A DNA stretch of 64,000 nt from Carnegiea gigantea (Eukaryota; Streptophyta; Magnoliopsida; Caryophyllales; Cactaceae), in NCBI GenBank assembly GCA_029747015.1, contig JAKOGI010000185.1:335501-399500 (forward strand), given 5' to 3'. Shown one piece after another: positions 37,672 through 48,473 of the stretch (positions are counted from its first letter, which is position 1; each line of letters starts with the position of its first letter). Position numbers and translations under genes: made by a program. The notes beneath the pieces are model-generated. The model did no database searches. It was not told the DNA's origin and was given only the letters and a program-made list of their open reading frames with translations.

Positions 37672-40444
37672 ATGAATCTGAGGTTGAAGCGCTTACTCTC
37701 CAAGCCAACCCTCAGTGCTCTCTCTCGCCTCAGTCCCAGATCAATATCCCCAGCTTCCACCATTTTCACCACCTTCAATGGGGGAAAAACGCCATCTTCA
37801 CCACCATTTCAAACCCCCTCAAACACCCACCACCCTAAATCCTTCTACTCTTCACCCCATCTCAAATTTTCTCTCTCCACCGCCCGACGCACCTCGTCGG
37901 AGACCCAGGATTCCGACGAGGAGTACGAGGTGGCCATGAACGAGTTCCTATCCCGATTCGTGCACAGAATGCGGGGGAGACTCAATGAAGCATACCCACA
38001 AAGTGATAAGCCCACAATTGATGCCATGTTGTTGGTGATCGTGGATAAGTTGGTGGGGCAGATGGAAAAAGGTGCAAGCTTGCAGGAGATGGTCATGTCG
38101 AAGGAGGATCTGAGCGAGGATTTATGGCGGACTGTGTGGGAGGTTAGTCATGAGGTGTATTCAGACATGGAGAGGGAGAAGAAGAAGGAGAAGATGAAGA
38201 AATTTTTGCAATCTGAGCAGGTGAAGGCACTAACAAGGTTTGCTAGTGAAGTGGGTGTTCGTGGGGATATGCTGCATGAGCTTAGGTTCAAATGGGCAAG
38301 GGAAGCTATGGAGGAGAGTGAATTTTATGAGAGTTTGGAGAAGTACCGTGAAGAGGAGGAGGACGAGGAGGAGGCTGAGGAGGGAGAAGTGGTGGCGGAG
38401 GAAGCGGCGGTGGAGAGCGGTGAAGAGGGAGGAGCAAGTGGCGGTGGTGGTGGGTTGCCAAAGAGGCATGGGAAGATCAAGTATAAGTTATATGGGCTTG
38501 ATTTGTCAGGTGCACAATGGAAAGAAGTGGCTGATAAAATTCATGAGGCTGGGGAAGTGTTTTTCCCTCAAGAGGCCAAATCCATTACCGGAAAATGCAA
38601 ACTTGTGACTGATAAAATCCTGGGAATGCGAATGGATGATGATCCTCAAACCCTGCTGAATGAGTGGGTGGAGTTGCTGCAGCCTAACAGGGTTGATTGG
38701 GTCAGCTTGCTTGAGAAATTGAGGGAAAAGGATGCCTTATTGTACTTGAAGGTAAATTTTCACAGCTTAGTCTACTACTGTGAGTTTGCAATGTTCTTTT
38801 TGCTATGTTATTAGCCATTTTGCTGATACCATGATTTTCACCTATTTTCTATTTATCTTGTTGATAGTTTGTAGCTTGCTCTTATTTGGTACTGATAGGA
38901 GAACTATGGAAGTGAAATTCTTATTTTTGCCTTCATTTGCTGTCTTATGGTATTTACTATCTTGCTGCTTCGTGGTTTTATTCACTGAGATCAATTTTAG
39001 AAATAGATTGGTGAAATTGGTTCTTGTAAACGGGGATTGACTACGACTCTTGGTCTTTTAATCAAAAGTTGTTAGTTTGATATGCACCTAGAGGAAATGG
39101 ATAATTGGCTTATAGAAGTATATTCTTGTCGTCCTTTTGATGTTTTCTAAGCAACGGTTTATATTCTAGGCCAAGTTCTTGAGTATGCTACTCAGAGATG
39201 GAGGGATGCAATTAGTGGCCACTGTTTTTTGCTAATAATTTTCCAGTTTATCACTAGAATATTGATTGCAAGGTTTTGCTGTAATTGTGCTTTCTCATTA
39301 GCTTGAATTTCTGTCACATAGGATTAGAGAATTTCACATATTTTTAACACATTTTATGTTCAACTATTCCATTTGGTAGATAGCAGAGCATGTCCTCGAT
39401 GAGCCTTCCTTCCAAGCTGACATCCAGGATTACTTCAAGCTGATTGATATTCATGCTACAGAGAACCGGTTGGAGGATGCTGAAAGACTTCTAAAGAAGA
39501 TGAGTGAAAAGGGCATGTCACCAGATTTGTTAACCGTAACATCTCTGGTCCGCATGTATAGCAAGGCTGGTAACCTGGAGCGTGCCAAAGAAGCTTTTGA
39601 ATCACTGAAGAGTCTAGGATTCAAACCAGACCAGGATATTTACAGCTGCATGATAATGGCATATGTCAATGCTGGTCAGCCGAAATCGGGTGAGGGGCTA
39701 ATGAGAGAAATGGAGACAAGGGATATTAAACCGTCGGAAGAGATCCATATGGCACTGCTGCGGGCATTTGCCCAACGTGGTGATGTTTCTGGAGCCCAAA
39801 GAATTGTGACCACTATGCAATTCGCAGGGTACCAACAAACTCCAGAATCTTGCATTTTGCTTGTGGAGGCATGTGGGAAAGCTGGTAATCCTAGTGAGGC
39901 AAGACGGCATTTTGATTCCATGGCGAGGCTCGGGTACAAACCTGATGATAGGTGCACTGCAATCATGATTTCTGCATATGAGAAGAAAAACGAACTGGAC
40001 AGGGCATTGCATCTTTTGTTGCAGCTGGAGAAGGAAGGGTTCGAACCAGGGATTGCTACCTACAGTGTCTTGGTGGATTGGCTGGGTAAGTTGCAGTTAG
40101 TTGACGAGGTTGAGCAAATGTTAGGAAAAATTGCTCAACTGGGTGAAGCCCCACCTCTCAAGATTCAAGTCAGCCTTTGTGACATGTATTCAAGGGCTGG
40201 TATAGAGAAGAAAGCACTTCAAGCATTAGGAGTTCTTGAAGCCAAGAAGGACCTTTTAGCACAAGAAGACTTCGAGAGGATTATACAGGGGCTTATAAAA
40301 GGTAATTTTGTGCAGGAGGCACAGCGAATACACAAGCTGATGGAAGACCAGGGATTTACGACCTCAGAATCTCTCAATATCAGTCTGATGGCAACCAAAA
40401 CCTTTGGAACTGGTAGTGGTAGCAGGAGAAGAGGAAAGAGATAG
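37672..40444 (+). CDS. NFD5: NFD5-like pentatricopeptide repeat protein
   Basis: Two exons, 37672-38751 and 39380-40444, joined in phase 0 (YLK|IAEHVL); 714 aa, close to Arabidopsis NFD5 (about 725). The N-terminus (MNLRLKRLLSKPTLSALSRL) is rich in Arg, Ser and Leu with few acids, which suggests mitochondrial or plastid import. A conserved non-PPR region follows, with an acidic, low-complexity stretch (EEEEDEEEAEEGE, then a glycine run) near residues 224-260. Exon 2 is largely PPR arrays, for example YSKAGNLERAKEAFESLKSL and KPDQDIYSCMIMAY. In Arabidopsis, NFD5 loss impairs polar-nuclei fusion in the female gametophyte, probably through organelle RNA metabolism. The start is the first ATG of the open frame. 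The acidic/glycine insert is probably variable between species. Confidence 0.88.
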
Positions 40445-41230
40445 TTTAGCGAATCAAGATATATCCTACTTACTGTTATCAACTTCGTTTTCTGCAGGAT
40501 TTTCCTGTCATCTTACGTGTCTACACGAATGTGTTGCATGCCTCTTTTGTATCCCATTGTTGGTAGTCATCTATAGATGTGGACATGAAAGAGATTGATT
40601 AGTTTCGGTATATCTCTGTTTCTTTTCTTCTTTTCCCCGCGCACCCCCCCCTTTTTCTTTTGATTTATGGCATGTCCTTTTATTTCACTCCTCTTTTATC
40701 CTGAGGAAGATGTTTTTTTAAATAATATGATCTCGTACTGGTAATTACATGTTATCATAACTTGTAACGTATCCTCCTTGTGCTTTTGGTTCCTTTACCA
40801 TGGAGAAAGTGTATCACTTCATGATGTGCATTTTCGTTCCTTCGATGCCATCGTATTTGCATTTCCGCCATTGCTTATAAATAAGTTTCTTGACGCTAGC
40901 TTTCTGATGCTTTCTCTTTTGTCACGATTCGACTGCTCTTCCCTGAGGCCTGAACTGTATAGTGCAGGAATGTATGTTTTCAGATGAGACCATGTTGGTG
41001 ACTCTGTTTGAAGAAGAGAGATTCCAACTTTAGAATTGTGACAATTTGAAACCCCTCGCAACTTCATTGAGTTTTCCAATTGATGCTGTATCACATTTTG
41101 CTTGGCTTCTGTTGTGGAGGTGTCGACTGTCACTGGATACGTATCTCAACTCTCAAGGGCCTTGGTCATCTGTGGATGTGGAACACAGCAAGTGAAGATT
41201 TTCCTCTGCATGTGTTTAAAGCCCGCTGTT
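40445..41230. other. 3' flank of the PPR gene
   Basis: The NFD5-like 3' UTR and downstream DNA. A poly-C run lies near 40644-40651. No further gene could be supported. Confidence 0.4.
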
Positions 41231-41643
41231 TAGAGCAGTCGCAGCCATATACACGCGGGGAAGGAAGGGGGGCTCGTATGTCACACGCGTTCTTGGGATG
41301 CGCTCGCAGCCTGGGGAAATGAGGAGGGACGCGCGTGGCAGGCCGCCCGTGCGTTTCTCCTCCCGTGCCAATTTTTCTTGTCTTTTTCTATTTTTTTGTT
41401 TTTCTATTTTTTTTGGAGTAAGTATATAATTTTTAAATAATTTAAAAAATAGGTTGTATGTTATAAGGTGGGTCCATAATAAATGTTTTTATTGGATGAT
41501 TAAAATTGAGTTCCATAGATTGGAGAAGTGATGGAATGCAAGTTCCAAAATTGTGGAACTTTTACTGACGTGGCAGGCCAGAGTTCCAAAATCCGAAACA
41601 CCAGAGTTCCAAAATCCGAAACTCTGGCTGGGAATGCTCTTAT
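41231..41643. mobile_element. MITE with TAAGAGCA-type termini
   Basis: The left end TAGAGCAGTCGCAGCCATAT pairs with the right end, which reads TAAGAGCATTCCCAGCCAGA on the opposite strand. The left half is unusually GC-rich (CGCGCGTGGCAGGCCGCCCG near 41331). The right half has a tandem repeat of GAGTTCCAAAATCCGAAAC. No coding potential. Confidence 0.6.
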
Positions 41644-42401
41644 TATAACTGTCTTCTTTTGGCTTGAAGCCAATTCAACATGATGAGTTGCAAATTGCAA
41701 GCAACGTCAATAAACCACCCTCGTCATATACTATGTTACATTCAAAATAGGACGATTTTTATGTAAATTGCAACCAAGGCTTGTTGAAGACTTTTATGTA
41801 AGTCCCTGCATTTGCAGGCATGTGCTAAAGAAGATAAAATTAGCCAAGCAAACTGGGAGGTTCAAGCGAACCGCTCATCATGAGGTTAAAAAAATCCCAG
41901 TGAAATTCTATATTATTTGTTTTTCAGTAGGAAAAGAAAAGGACAATTTCATTAAACATTAATGTCACATCCGTTGTTTACAACGTAAATGTGATAAAGG
42001 CAAATACAGCCTGAGAAAGAGATCCACAAATCTGATATTTTCTTCAATAGATTGTAGATTTACTGATCTAGTATGGGATTACTAGAGAAGATCTCATAAT
42101 GACAAGAAAAACTATATTCGAATCGACAAATGCCATTAAAGGGCCTTGTTGTAACTCCCAAATGAATTATCACGAAATGACCTAACAAAACAGCAAGAAG
42201 CCAACACAAACACACCACAAAATAAAACAACTCTCATGGAAAGTGTAAAGATTAGATCAATAGAAAGATCCACAACCTCACAATTGGGAAGACAACCATA
42301 ATAAAAGAAAAAACCACAATCAAACGCATATAAAAGAGTAAACGCAAAGAAGAAAAGGCCAGGAACAACTACAAAACGATAGTTCTCGGCCTACGTGGGC
42401 A
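41644..42401. other. Spacer, no gene seen
   Basis: AT-rich DNA without recognised coding, RNA or repeat features. Confidence 0.45.
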
Positions 42402-42643
42402 TGTTATTTTTATTGGTAAATTGGAGTTGGTCAAAAGATGAAATTAATTGAGAACGGTTGAAGTGGGTTGAAGTTGGTATTTTTTGTTGAAGCGAGTTGA
42501 ATCGAGTTGAAACTGGCTGAAATGAGTTAAAGTTGGTATGTTTTTTATATGACGGGTAAAATAGTGAGAATAAAATTTTGAAGGAGGTGGGTTAAAGTGG
42601 GATAAAGTGAGTTGAAGTATGTTGAAGTAGTTGAAGTAGATTG
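42402..42643 (+). repeat. GTTGAAGT-rich MITE, interrupted copy
   Basis: Repeats of GTTGAAGTGGGTTGAAGT and GTTAAAGTTGGTAT closely resemble the element at 62136-62411. The match ends abruptly at AGTAGATTG, where the copia LTR begins at 42644, so this copy seems to have been cut by that insertion. The left end GTTATTTTTATTGGTAAATT is compatible with the other element's GTTCTTTTCGTTG terminus. Confidence 0.6.
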
Positions 42644-43347
42644 TGTTGGAAAAATAACAAATAATAGCTGCTGGAGGGACAAGGAGACGACCTGTGTCCT
42701 GGTACGAACCACTGACCTGAAAGCTTAATTCGCCCGACTTTGGTGCAAATCGTTATGGCGAAGAAGCTCCCAAGGTTTACCACAGCTGGCTTCGCACTCG
42801 TGCACTCGAGGGAGAAGCTTTGGAGTATAGCAACTTATATGCCCAGGAGGTAGAGAGGAGAAGAGAGAATTTATTTTCTGTGTATTCTACAAAATTGCAG
42901 TAGAGTCCTTTTTATAGTGGACTGGAGGAGAGAAAACTGTCAACCAAGCCATAAAGAAAGGCGTGAAAAGTGGGTAGAAAATCAGGTAAAGGAGAGAATA
43001 ACATAACTGAAGCATTAATGCGGAGATGGAGGAGGACTTAGTGAACTAACTGTTAGGATTACGACAGCTCATGCGCAATCAGTCCTCTCAAAAATTCCTC
43101 CAAAAAATGTAGTGTAAGGCCCGCGGCGCCCGGCCTGGCCCGTCCCGGCGGGTGGCGGCGGCGGGCGCGCCCGTGTGGCAGCCCAAGTCCCCTCAACCCC
43201 CGTAAAACATGGCTTCTAGTTATTCGATAAGTGCAAGAAGAGTGCGATATATAAATTCTTCAAGCGACTCTCAAAGGTTTCATGTGGGACAACAAAAGAG
43301 ATAAAGAGAGTAAGTGAACACCCTTTTGGGATGTCATTACTCCAACA
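42644..43347 (-). mobile_element. Copia 3' LTR
   Basis: 704 bp that reads TGTTGGAG at its start and ends TCCAACA on the minus strand, the TG...CA form of an LTR. Immediately upstream on the minus strand is a purine tract, AGTGGGGGAT, as expected for the polypurine tract. A markedly GC-rich block lies at 43116-43190. The adjoining host pentamer on the plus strand is GATTG. No partner 5' LTR was found in the window. Confidence 0.75.
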
Positions 43348-43934
43348 ATCCCCCACTAATGGCACACAAAAGGAAAAGAAGAATGAAAAAGATTTCTTGG
43401 GTAAGAAGGGTCGGATACTTAAGTATCAATGTCTTACGATTGAATTGATATGTAGTGAAGAGAGGCAACATCTAAGTCTGACAAGTGAACTTAGTCTTGA
43501 ACTTGTTAGACTTTGAATGAGGCCGTCCCGGCACATATCAATCCTAAAATATGTATACTCCGCGATAACCACTTGCGCTTTTAGGTCCATGCGCATACAT
43601 CGGGTCTCATAAATGCTCTAGAGAGACAACCCTTATTTCTCATAGAAGGCAGCCAGACCTTCACACTTATTTAGGTAATTCCATCAGTCTACCTCTACTT
43701 GGACCACCATATCATCACTTGGAATTATTCAGAGCGTATGTTAGCTCAACCTCTTGTAAAGTGACGATGAATCCATCAAGCGCTTCTCTATAACACCACC
43801 ATAACAGGTTATGGATTCATTAATGTGCTTCTCTATAGCACAAGCACTACCACTCGCCATAGGGATGGGAAGTAGTGCAATTGGAAGATTAATATGGCTT
43901 CGTTTGATCACAAATGGGTATCCATCATATCTCT

Positions 43935-44108
43935 TCATTCCATGGGCTTTAGCCCCATCCCCTTCGACGTTTCAAGAACTACTCTTCTTGGCAATCCCTT
44001 TGTGAGAGGGTCTGCCAAGTTTTTCTCGGATCTCATATATTCCAAGGAGATGACACCATGCTTCAGCAATTGTTTTACCGCACCATACCTAATACGGATA
44101 TGTCTTGA
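43935..44108 (-). pseudogene. Ty1/copia polyprotein C-terminus (RNase H end)
   Basis: Fifty-seven codons plus a stop on the minus strand read the copia RNase H end: SRHIRIRY, then ISLEYM and SEKNLADPLTKGLPR, finishing MGLKPME and TGA. The same strand then runs through about 590 bp of 3' untranslated DNA to the polypurine tract and LTR. Upstream coding is cut at 44109-44123 by the flank of a later insertion, and the rest of pol is not recognisable, so the element is truncated. Confidence 0.85.
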
Positions 44109-44123
44109 TACATATAAGCATCA

Positions 44124-44312
44124 GAAAGGTTTATGAGTTGGCCGAACCGCGTTTTAGCCGTGATATGGAACGCGACTTCCGTATTAGACCGATTTTTCAA
44201 TATCGCGATCGAAACCGCAATCGGGACCGAAATCGCATTTGAATCCTTGCTTATAGTGAAGACAGTACAAGCTCTCTCTTTTTTATTTTGGAGATCGAGA
44301 TTTAAATCTTGG
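44124..44312. mobile_element. Short insertion with target duplication inside copia remnant
   Basis: About 190-200 bp flanked by direct repeats TACATATAAGCATC (44110-44123 and about 44312-44325, and one mismatch away from a longer match). The interior has alternating CG-rich motifs (CGCGATCGAAACCGCAATCG) and a T-rich stretch (CTCTCTCTTTTTTATTTTGG). The long target duplication suggests retroposition, perhaps SINE-like, but no clear pol III A and B boxes were found. Confidence 0.5.
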
Positions 44313-44325
44313 TACATATAAGCAT

Positions 44326-44997
44326 CTAACTTAGGTGTATTTGTGAGAGATCAACTAGGTCTTTACGCTTGGAATGTCACTATGAGCTTATCATATCCTT
44401 ACCCGCTTTTCCGTTCACTAAACCCTCCTGCATGACCTTGCAATAGGGGCCTGATGCCCTAATGGGGTGGAAAATTTACCGAAGTGAAAAAAAAAAAAAA
44501 AAGGGGGGGGGAATCCTTAACACCAGAGATGCAGAAAAGAGGGAGGTACTCAAATTGGAGGAGTTATTACAGCAGCCTTAATTTTTAGTGCTATATAAGT
44601 AGTGTTCATGTCGTGCAATGTTACTATTCATTCTCTGTTTTGTCACCATCATTATTACGTCATATATTCTTCTATAATGAGTTTTATGGGTCTCACCTCT
44701 CAACAGTCTCAAGAATCTCATGTGACTGAACTATTAGAGAGGCATTTATAGGACCCTCTAAACACATTTTCCCCATTGTTGCGGCCAATTAGTAAATTTT
44801 TTCTTCAAGGAAAAAAAAAAAGCACTTCGTATAGTTTTTCACTGTCATTAATAGTGCCAAATTTGTTTACTTATTTATTTTATTTTAGCCATCTTTGATT
44901 CTTTATTCGCTAAATAGGCTCCAAATTTGATTCATCCCATTGATCCCATGTGCATTAAAGAAAGCATTTCGTAGGCATATTCCATAATTAAGTAATA
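44326..44997. other. Spacer, no gene seen
   Basis: Possible further decayed copia DNA to about 44430, an A run followed by G run near 44487-44512, then AT-rich DNA. No gene. Confidence 0.4.
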
Positions 44998-45384
44998 AGT
45001 AAAATGATAGGTGTCTTGCTACAAGACACTTAATAAGTGTCTTATTTTGACTTAAAAATCATACTATTATATTTTTAAATTGAAAAAAATAGTAGGATCG
45101 AATAGCAGAAACATATTACAGCTTATAAACTATATAAAATTATCTTTTTATGCATAATTTATCGCATTTTAAAAATATGCGTATCATATGTACTTGCGGA
45201 TAGGGTTAATGCATTTAGAGTATCATTTAATATTTTATTGGCGTAGCCGACGAATATTCAAGATTAATAATTCATAATTAAGAGTAATTATTGAAAAATT
45301 TGTGATTTTAAGTCATAAAATATATTAATTATGATGAGGCAAGATACCTAAAAGTGTCTTGCAGCAAGACATATATCACTACCC
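44998..45384. mobile_element. hAT-like MITE with 8-bp target duplication
   Basis: Inverted termini: the left reads ATGATAGGTGTCTTGCTACA; the right, on the other strand, reads GTGATATATGTCTTGCTGCA. Both continue AAGACACTT and share TGACTTAAAA further in. The direct repeat AAGTAATA flanks both ends (44990-44997 and 45385-45392), fitting the 8-bp duplication of hAT transposons. 387 bp, AT-rich, no transposase. Confidence 0.8.
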
Positions 45385-45392
45385 AAGTAATA

Positions 45393-46242
45393 ATTAGTAC
45401 TAAAATAAGCAAACAAGAACAATTATAGACTCGGACAAGAAAATAAATATTGGTAGTTGATTAAATTGGAATGTGATTATAATTTATACAACAACATGTA
45501 AAACACATCTATCCACCAACCCAACATGCATGCAATCGCCATTGGGCATTTTTCTAAAAATTATTCTTGCAACTTGTTAGTTCTGGGAGAAAAATAATTT
45601 CTTTTTGGTGCCCAAAAAAAAAGGAGAAAAAGGGGGCAAGCATCTATGATGTGGGTTTAATACTTTAATATCTGTTGGCACGTGACTTGCATCTCAATGG
45701 CGTAAAATTAGAAATAAAAAGTTAAAAAAGGCTGTCAGATCCCTTAAAGCTAAAGCGACCGGCAAAAAGGTCAGTTGGTTCAAACAGGGGTTTTTTTAAA
45801 AAAAAAAAAAAAAAATGCCATGCGGATCCTAGCAAAGTGTTTTTTGTAAAATAAACATTTTTTTTTAATTAATAAAGGACCTCTCAGATTGCCAACTGTT
45901 ATACCTCACAAGTCACGGTAATCTCTTTTAATCCCATGCATTCAAACTTCATATAATGATATTAATACTACGTTGCCCTTAATCAAAAAATTTGTAAAGA
46001 GTTATAAAAAGTTGTAGGAAACTGTAAAAAATTATAAGTACTTAACAAATGTAAGTAGTTGCAACGAGATGTAATAAATTGTAAAGAGTTATAAAAATCA
46101 TAAGAAATTGTGAGAATTATAAAAAATTGTAAGAAACCGTAAATTTTAAAGCTTAAAATTACTTAAAACTAAAAAGAACATGACACAATATTTGATTTTT
46201 TTTTTAGTGCAGAAGAGGGGCTAAGCCTCGAATAAAATTTTG
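45393..46242. other. Spacer, no gene seen
   Basis: AT-rich spacer with a poly-A run near 45798-45815 and a loose series of GTAAAAAATTATAAG-like repeats at 45995-46150. No gene. Confidence 0.45.
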
Positions 46243-46860
46243 TTATTTAGAGTGTCTTGGCCAAATGACTCCTACAACATCTGCATTCCTATTATTCATG
46301 ACTTCTTTTGAAGGGGAACTAAAATAAACTACTCCTGTCTCTTTCTCGACACCTAGATTAGCTAATCCATTTGCCAACACGATTTGTTTCATGGTAGCAA
46401 TGTAGCACCTTTATCTCCCATTCTTCACGAGCAATTATGTCCTTGCATTGCATGATTAGTGGCTTGTGAATCGGGTTCCACGATCCTTCTCCTCGCAACA
46501 TCCCTACAGCGATCATTGAGTCCACTTGTACCTCAACCTTCTGGAAACCCAAAAAGCGAACCATACGGAGACCGCTAATTACAACTTTCAGTTCAACTTT
46601 CACCGAAGTACAGACACCAAAATTTTTGTAGAAACCTCCAATCCATTCTCCTCGATCACCCCGGACCACAACTCCACTGCGCTGCAACTTTTGGGTTGTC
46701 TTTGGATGCTCCATTTGCATTAAGAAGTATCCAACTGCTCGGAGGCGTTTCCCACCATAGTAAAGCTTCCATGCTTGTGTCATCTGCCTGCTTAACTGGT
46801 GGGTTCAGATCAAACTCTAGAGCATTACTTCCCTTCCCAAATCGGGATGTTGCAGGTTCT
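46243..46860 (-). pseudogene. LINE-type RNase H relic
   Basis: Minus-strand frames show the plant RVT_3 RNase H fold. ETPPSSWILLNANGASKDNP is in one frame; SGVVVRGDRGEWIGGFYKN, CTSVKVELKVVISGLRMV and VEVQVDSMIAV are in a second; NGLANLGVEKETGVVYFSSP is in a third. At least two frameshifts break it, so it is a pseudogene. It probably derives from a LINE, whose RT is absent here. The open stretch 46358-46783 alone would give a misleading intact-looking ORF of 141 codons. Confidence 0.75.
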
Positions 46861-48473
46861 CAGTGATACCTGACCACACGTTCGAGGGTTGAGGGGCTCA
46901 ATATTTGATTTTCCATAGATTTACTAGTGCACTTGGTTGAGAGAAAGTACTCGGTACTAATAGATTTGATGCGTTTTGATATCCCCCACCTCATTAGGTT
47001 TGTCCGTTATAATTTATTAAAAAGGAGATAATAATAGAGAAAGACACATGCAGTTTACCTTTTTACTATATCGCATGCTAGTGCCTTGGCATATATTTTC
47101 TTTAACTCAGTGCAAGTGGTATTGTTGTAGCAAAATGAAAGCGATAACGATAGTTAACTGTTGAACCTTTCAAAACTAAAAGAAGAAAAGTATTTTTTTG
47201 GGGAGGGGGGGGGGGGGGGGGGGGAATTACGCCGCACTTTCGTTTTGATGTATCCATTGTTTAATCTGGTGTAAGTCATATTGTGTAAAAAACGAAAAGG
47301 TAACAACTAATTGCCGAACATCCAAAAGTAAGAGGAGAGATTTTTGTTTGGTAGGGGGTGTACAGTTAGACTTCCCAGTGTGCATTGTCTACTACTATAG
47401 CAAGTACTAACGCATTGTTGTGCATGTGGTATTGTGTTGTCTAATTTGGTGCAAACACAGCACAAGGCGGTCTTGCACCCACAGCAAAGTGGAGTCACGA
47501 CACTACCACAACGTTCGTCTCCGCATTTCTCTCAGCCATCACCGAAACTTCTGCCCCTCCCACTTCCCCACGTACTTTTCTCTCTCTCTTTCCTACCTCG
47601 ATGAAGTTCAAATTTCTTTGCTTATTTGATTTGCATATATCGTGTTTCCATTGAAGATCAGACACCCAGAAAACAGCAGCCATTATTTTGATTGCTTAGA
47701 TTTGCATTGCTATGTTGCTGACCCTGCTGCTAGTTACCCAGTATTTGCTTTGTTTATAGTCTGCTGATTCATTGTTCATTCAATTGTTCTATCTGGGTTT
47801 CTCTGTAGTTCAACTTTCTAAAAGGTGATTAGATTTTCCGTTCTTTTTGAGATTTTCATGATCGATTTTGCTTCTGCTTCTTGTCTTTTGAAAAAAAAGG
47901 GGGAAAAAGTTTGTGGGTCTCCATAAACATTGGCTGATACCATTAAAAATGGCTTTTTGGGGGGGGGGGGGTATGCTTTTCTTGCTGTGTTTGGGTTAGA
48001 AGGATGAACAGGAAAGACAAGAAACAAGATTGGAGGGAAAAAGAAATAAAAAGATCTTATCTTTTCTTTAATTTTTTGGGTTTAATGAGCATGAGAAAGA
48101 ATCAGATGCAAAGAACATTTGATTTGGTTGGCTAATAGGTGAGAAAAGAATAAAAGCGTTAGTGAGATGTTGCAGGTTAAAACAAGTTGGAAATGGTTGC
48201 TTTCTTTCCTTCCAGTCCTACCAAATTGGTGGAAAAGGAGATTCGAATTGGTAGGAAAGTCGCTCTCTCATTTTTCATTTATTCCTTGTCTGTACTGATC
48301 GTCTTTAGTTAGTATTTATGTAGAGATAGAAAATCAACCACTTGCCTAGAAATGCCATTTTTTGACTACAAGGTGCTTCAGATTTATAAACTGCTGATTT
48401 CAAGTGTCATGAAACTGATTCTGATTTGGGCATTTTCAGCTCTGGAGGAAGGGATCACAGTTTCAAATATAAC
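46861..48473. other. Spacer and GH3 gene promoter/5' UTR
   Basis: Poly-G tracts at about 47203-47224 and 47959-47971. A likely 5' UTR exon lies somewhere in the pyrimidine-rich 47560-47700 stretch. A good 3' splice site (CATTTTCAG) at 48431-48439 suggests a 5' UTR intron ending just before the GH3 start codon. No other gene recognised. Confidence 0.45.

Noticed and set aside
41080..41322. 80-codon plus-strand ORF downstream of the PPR gene
   Set aside because: It runs into a MITE end and has no conserved content.
42402..42660. Reading GTTATTTTTATTGG...GGAAAAATAAC as MITE terminal repeats
   Set aside because: TGTTGGAAAAATAAC on the right is better explained as the end of the copia LTR, which has a matching other end and a polypurine tract.
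46358..46783. 141-codon minus-strand ORF as an intact gene
   Set aside because: It is the middle part of an RNase H relic; the conserved ends are in other frames.
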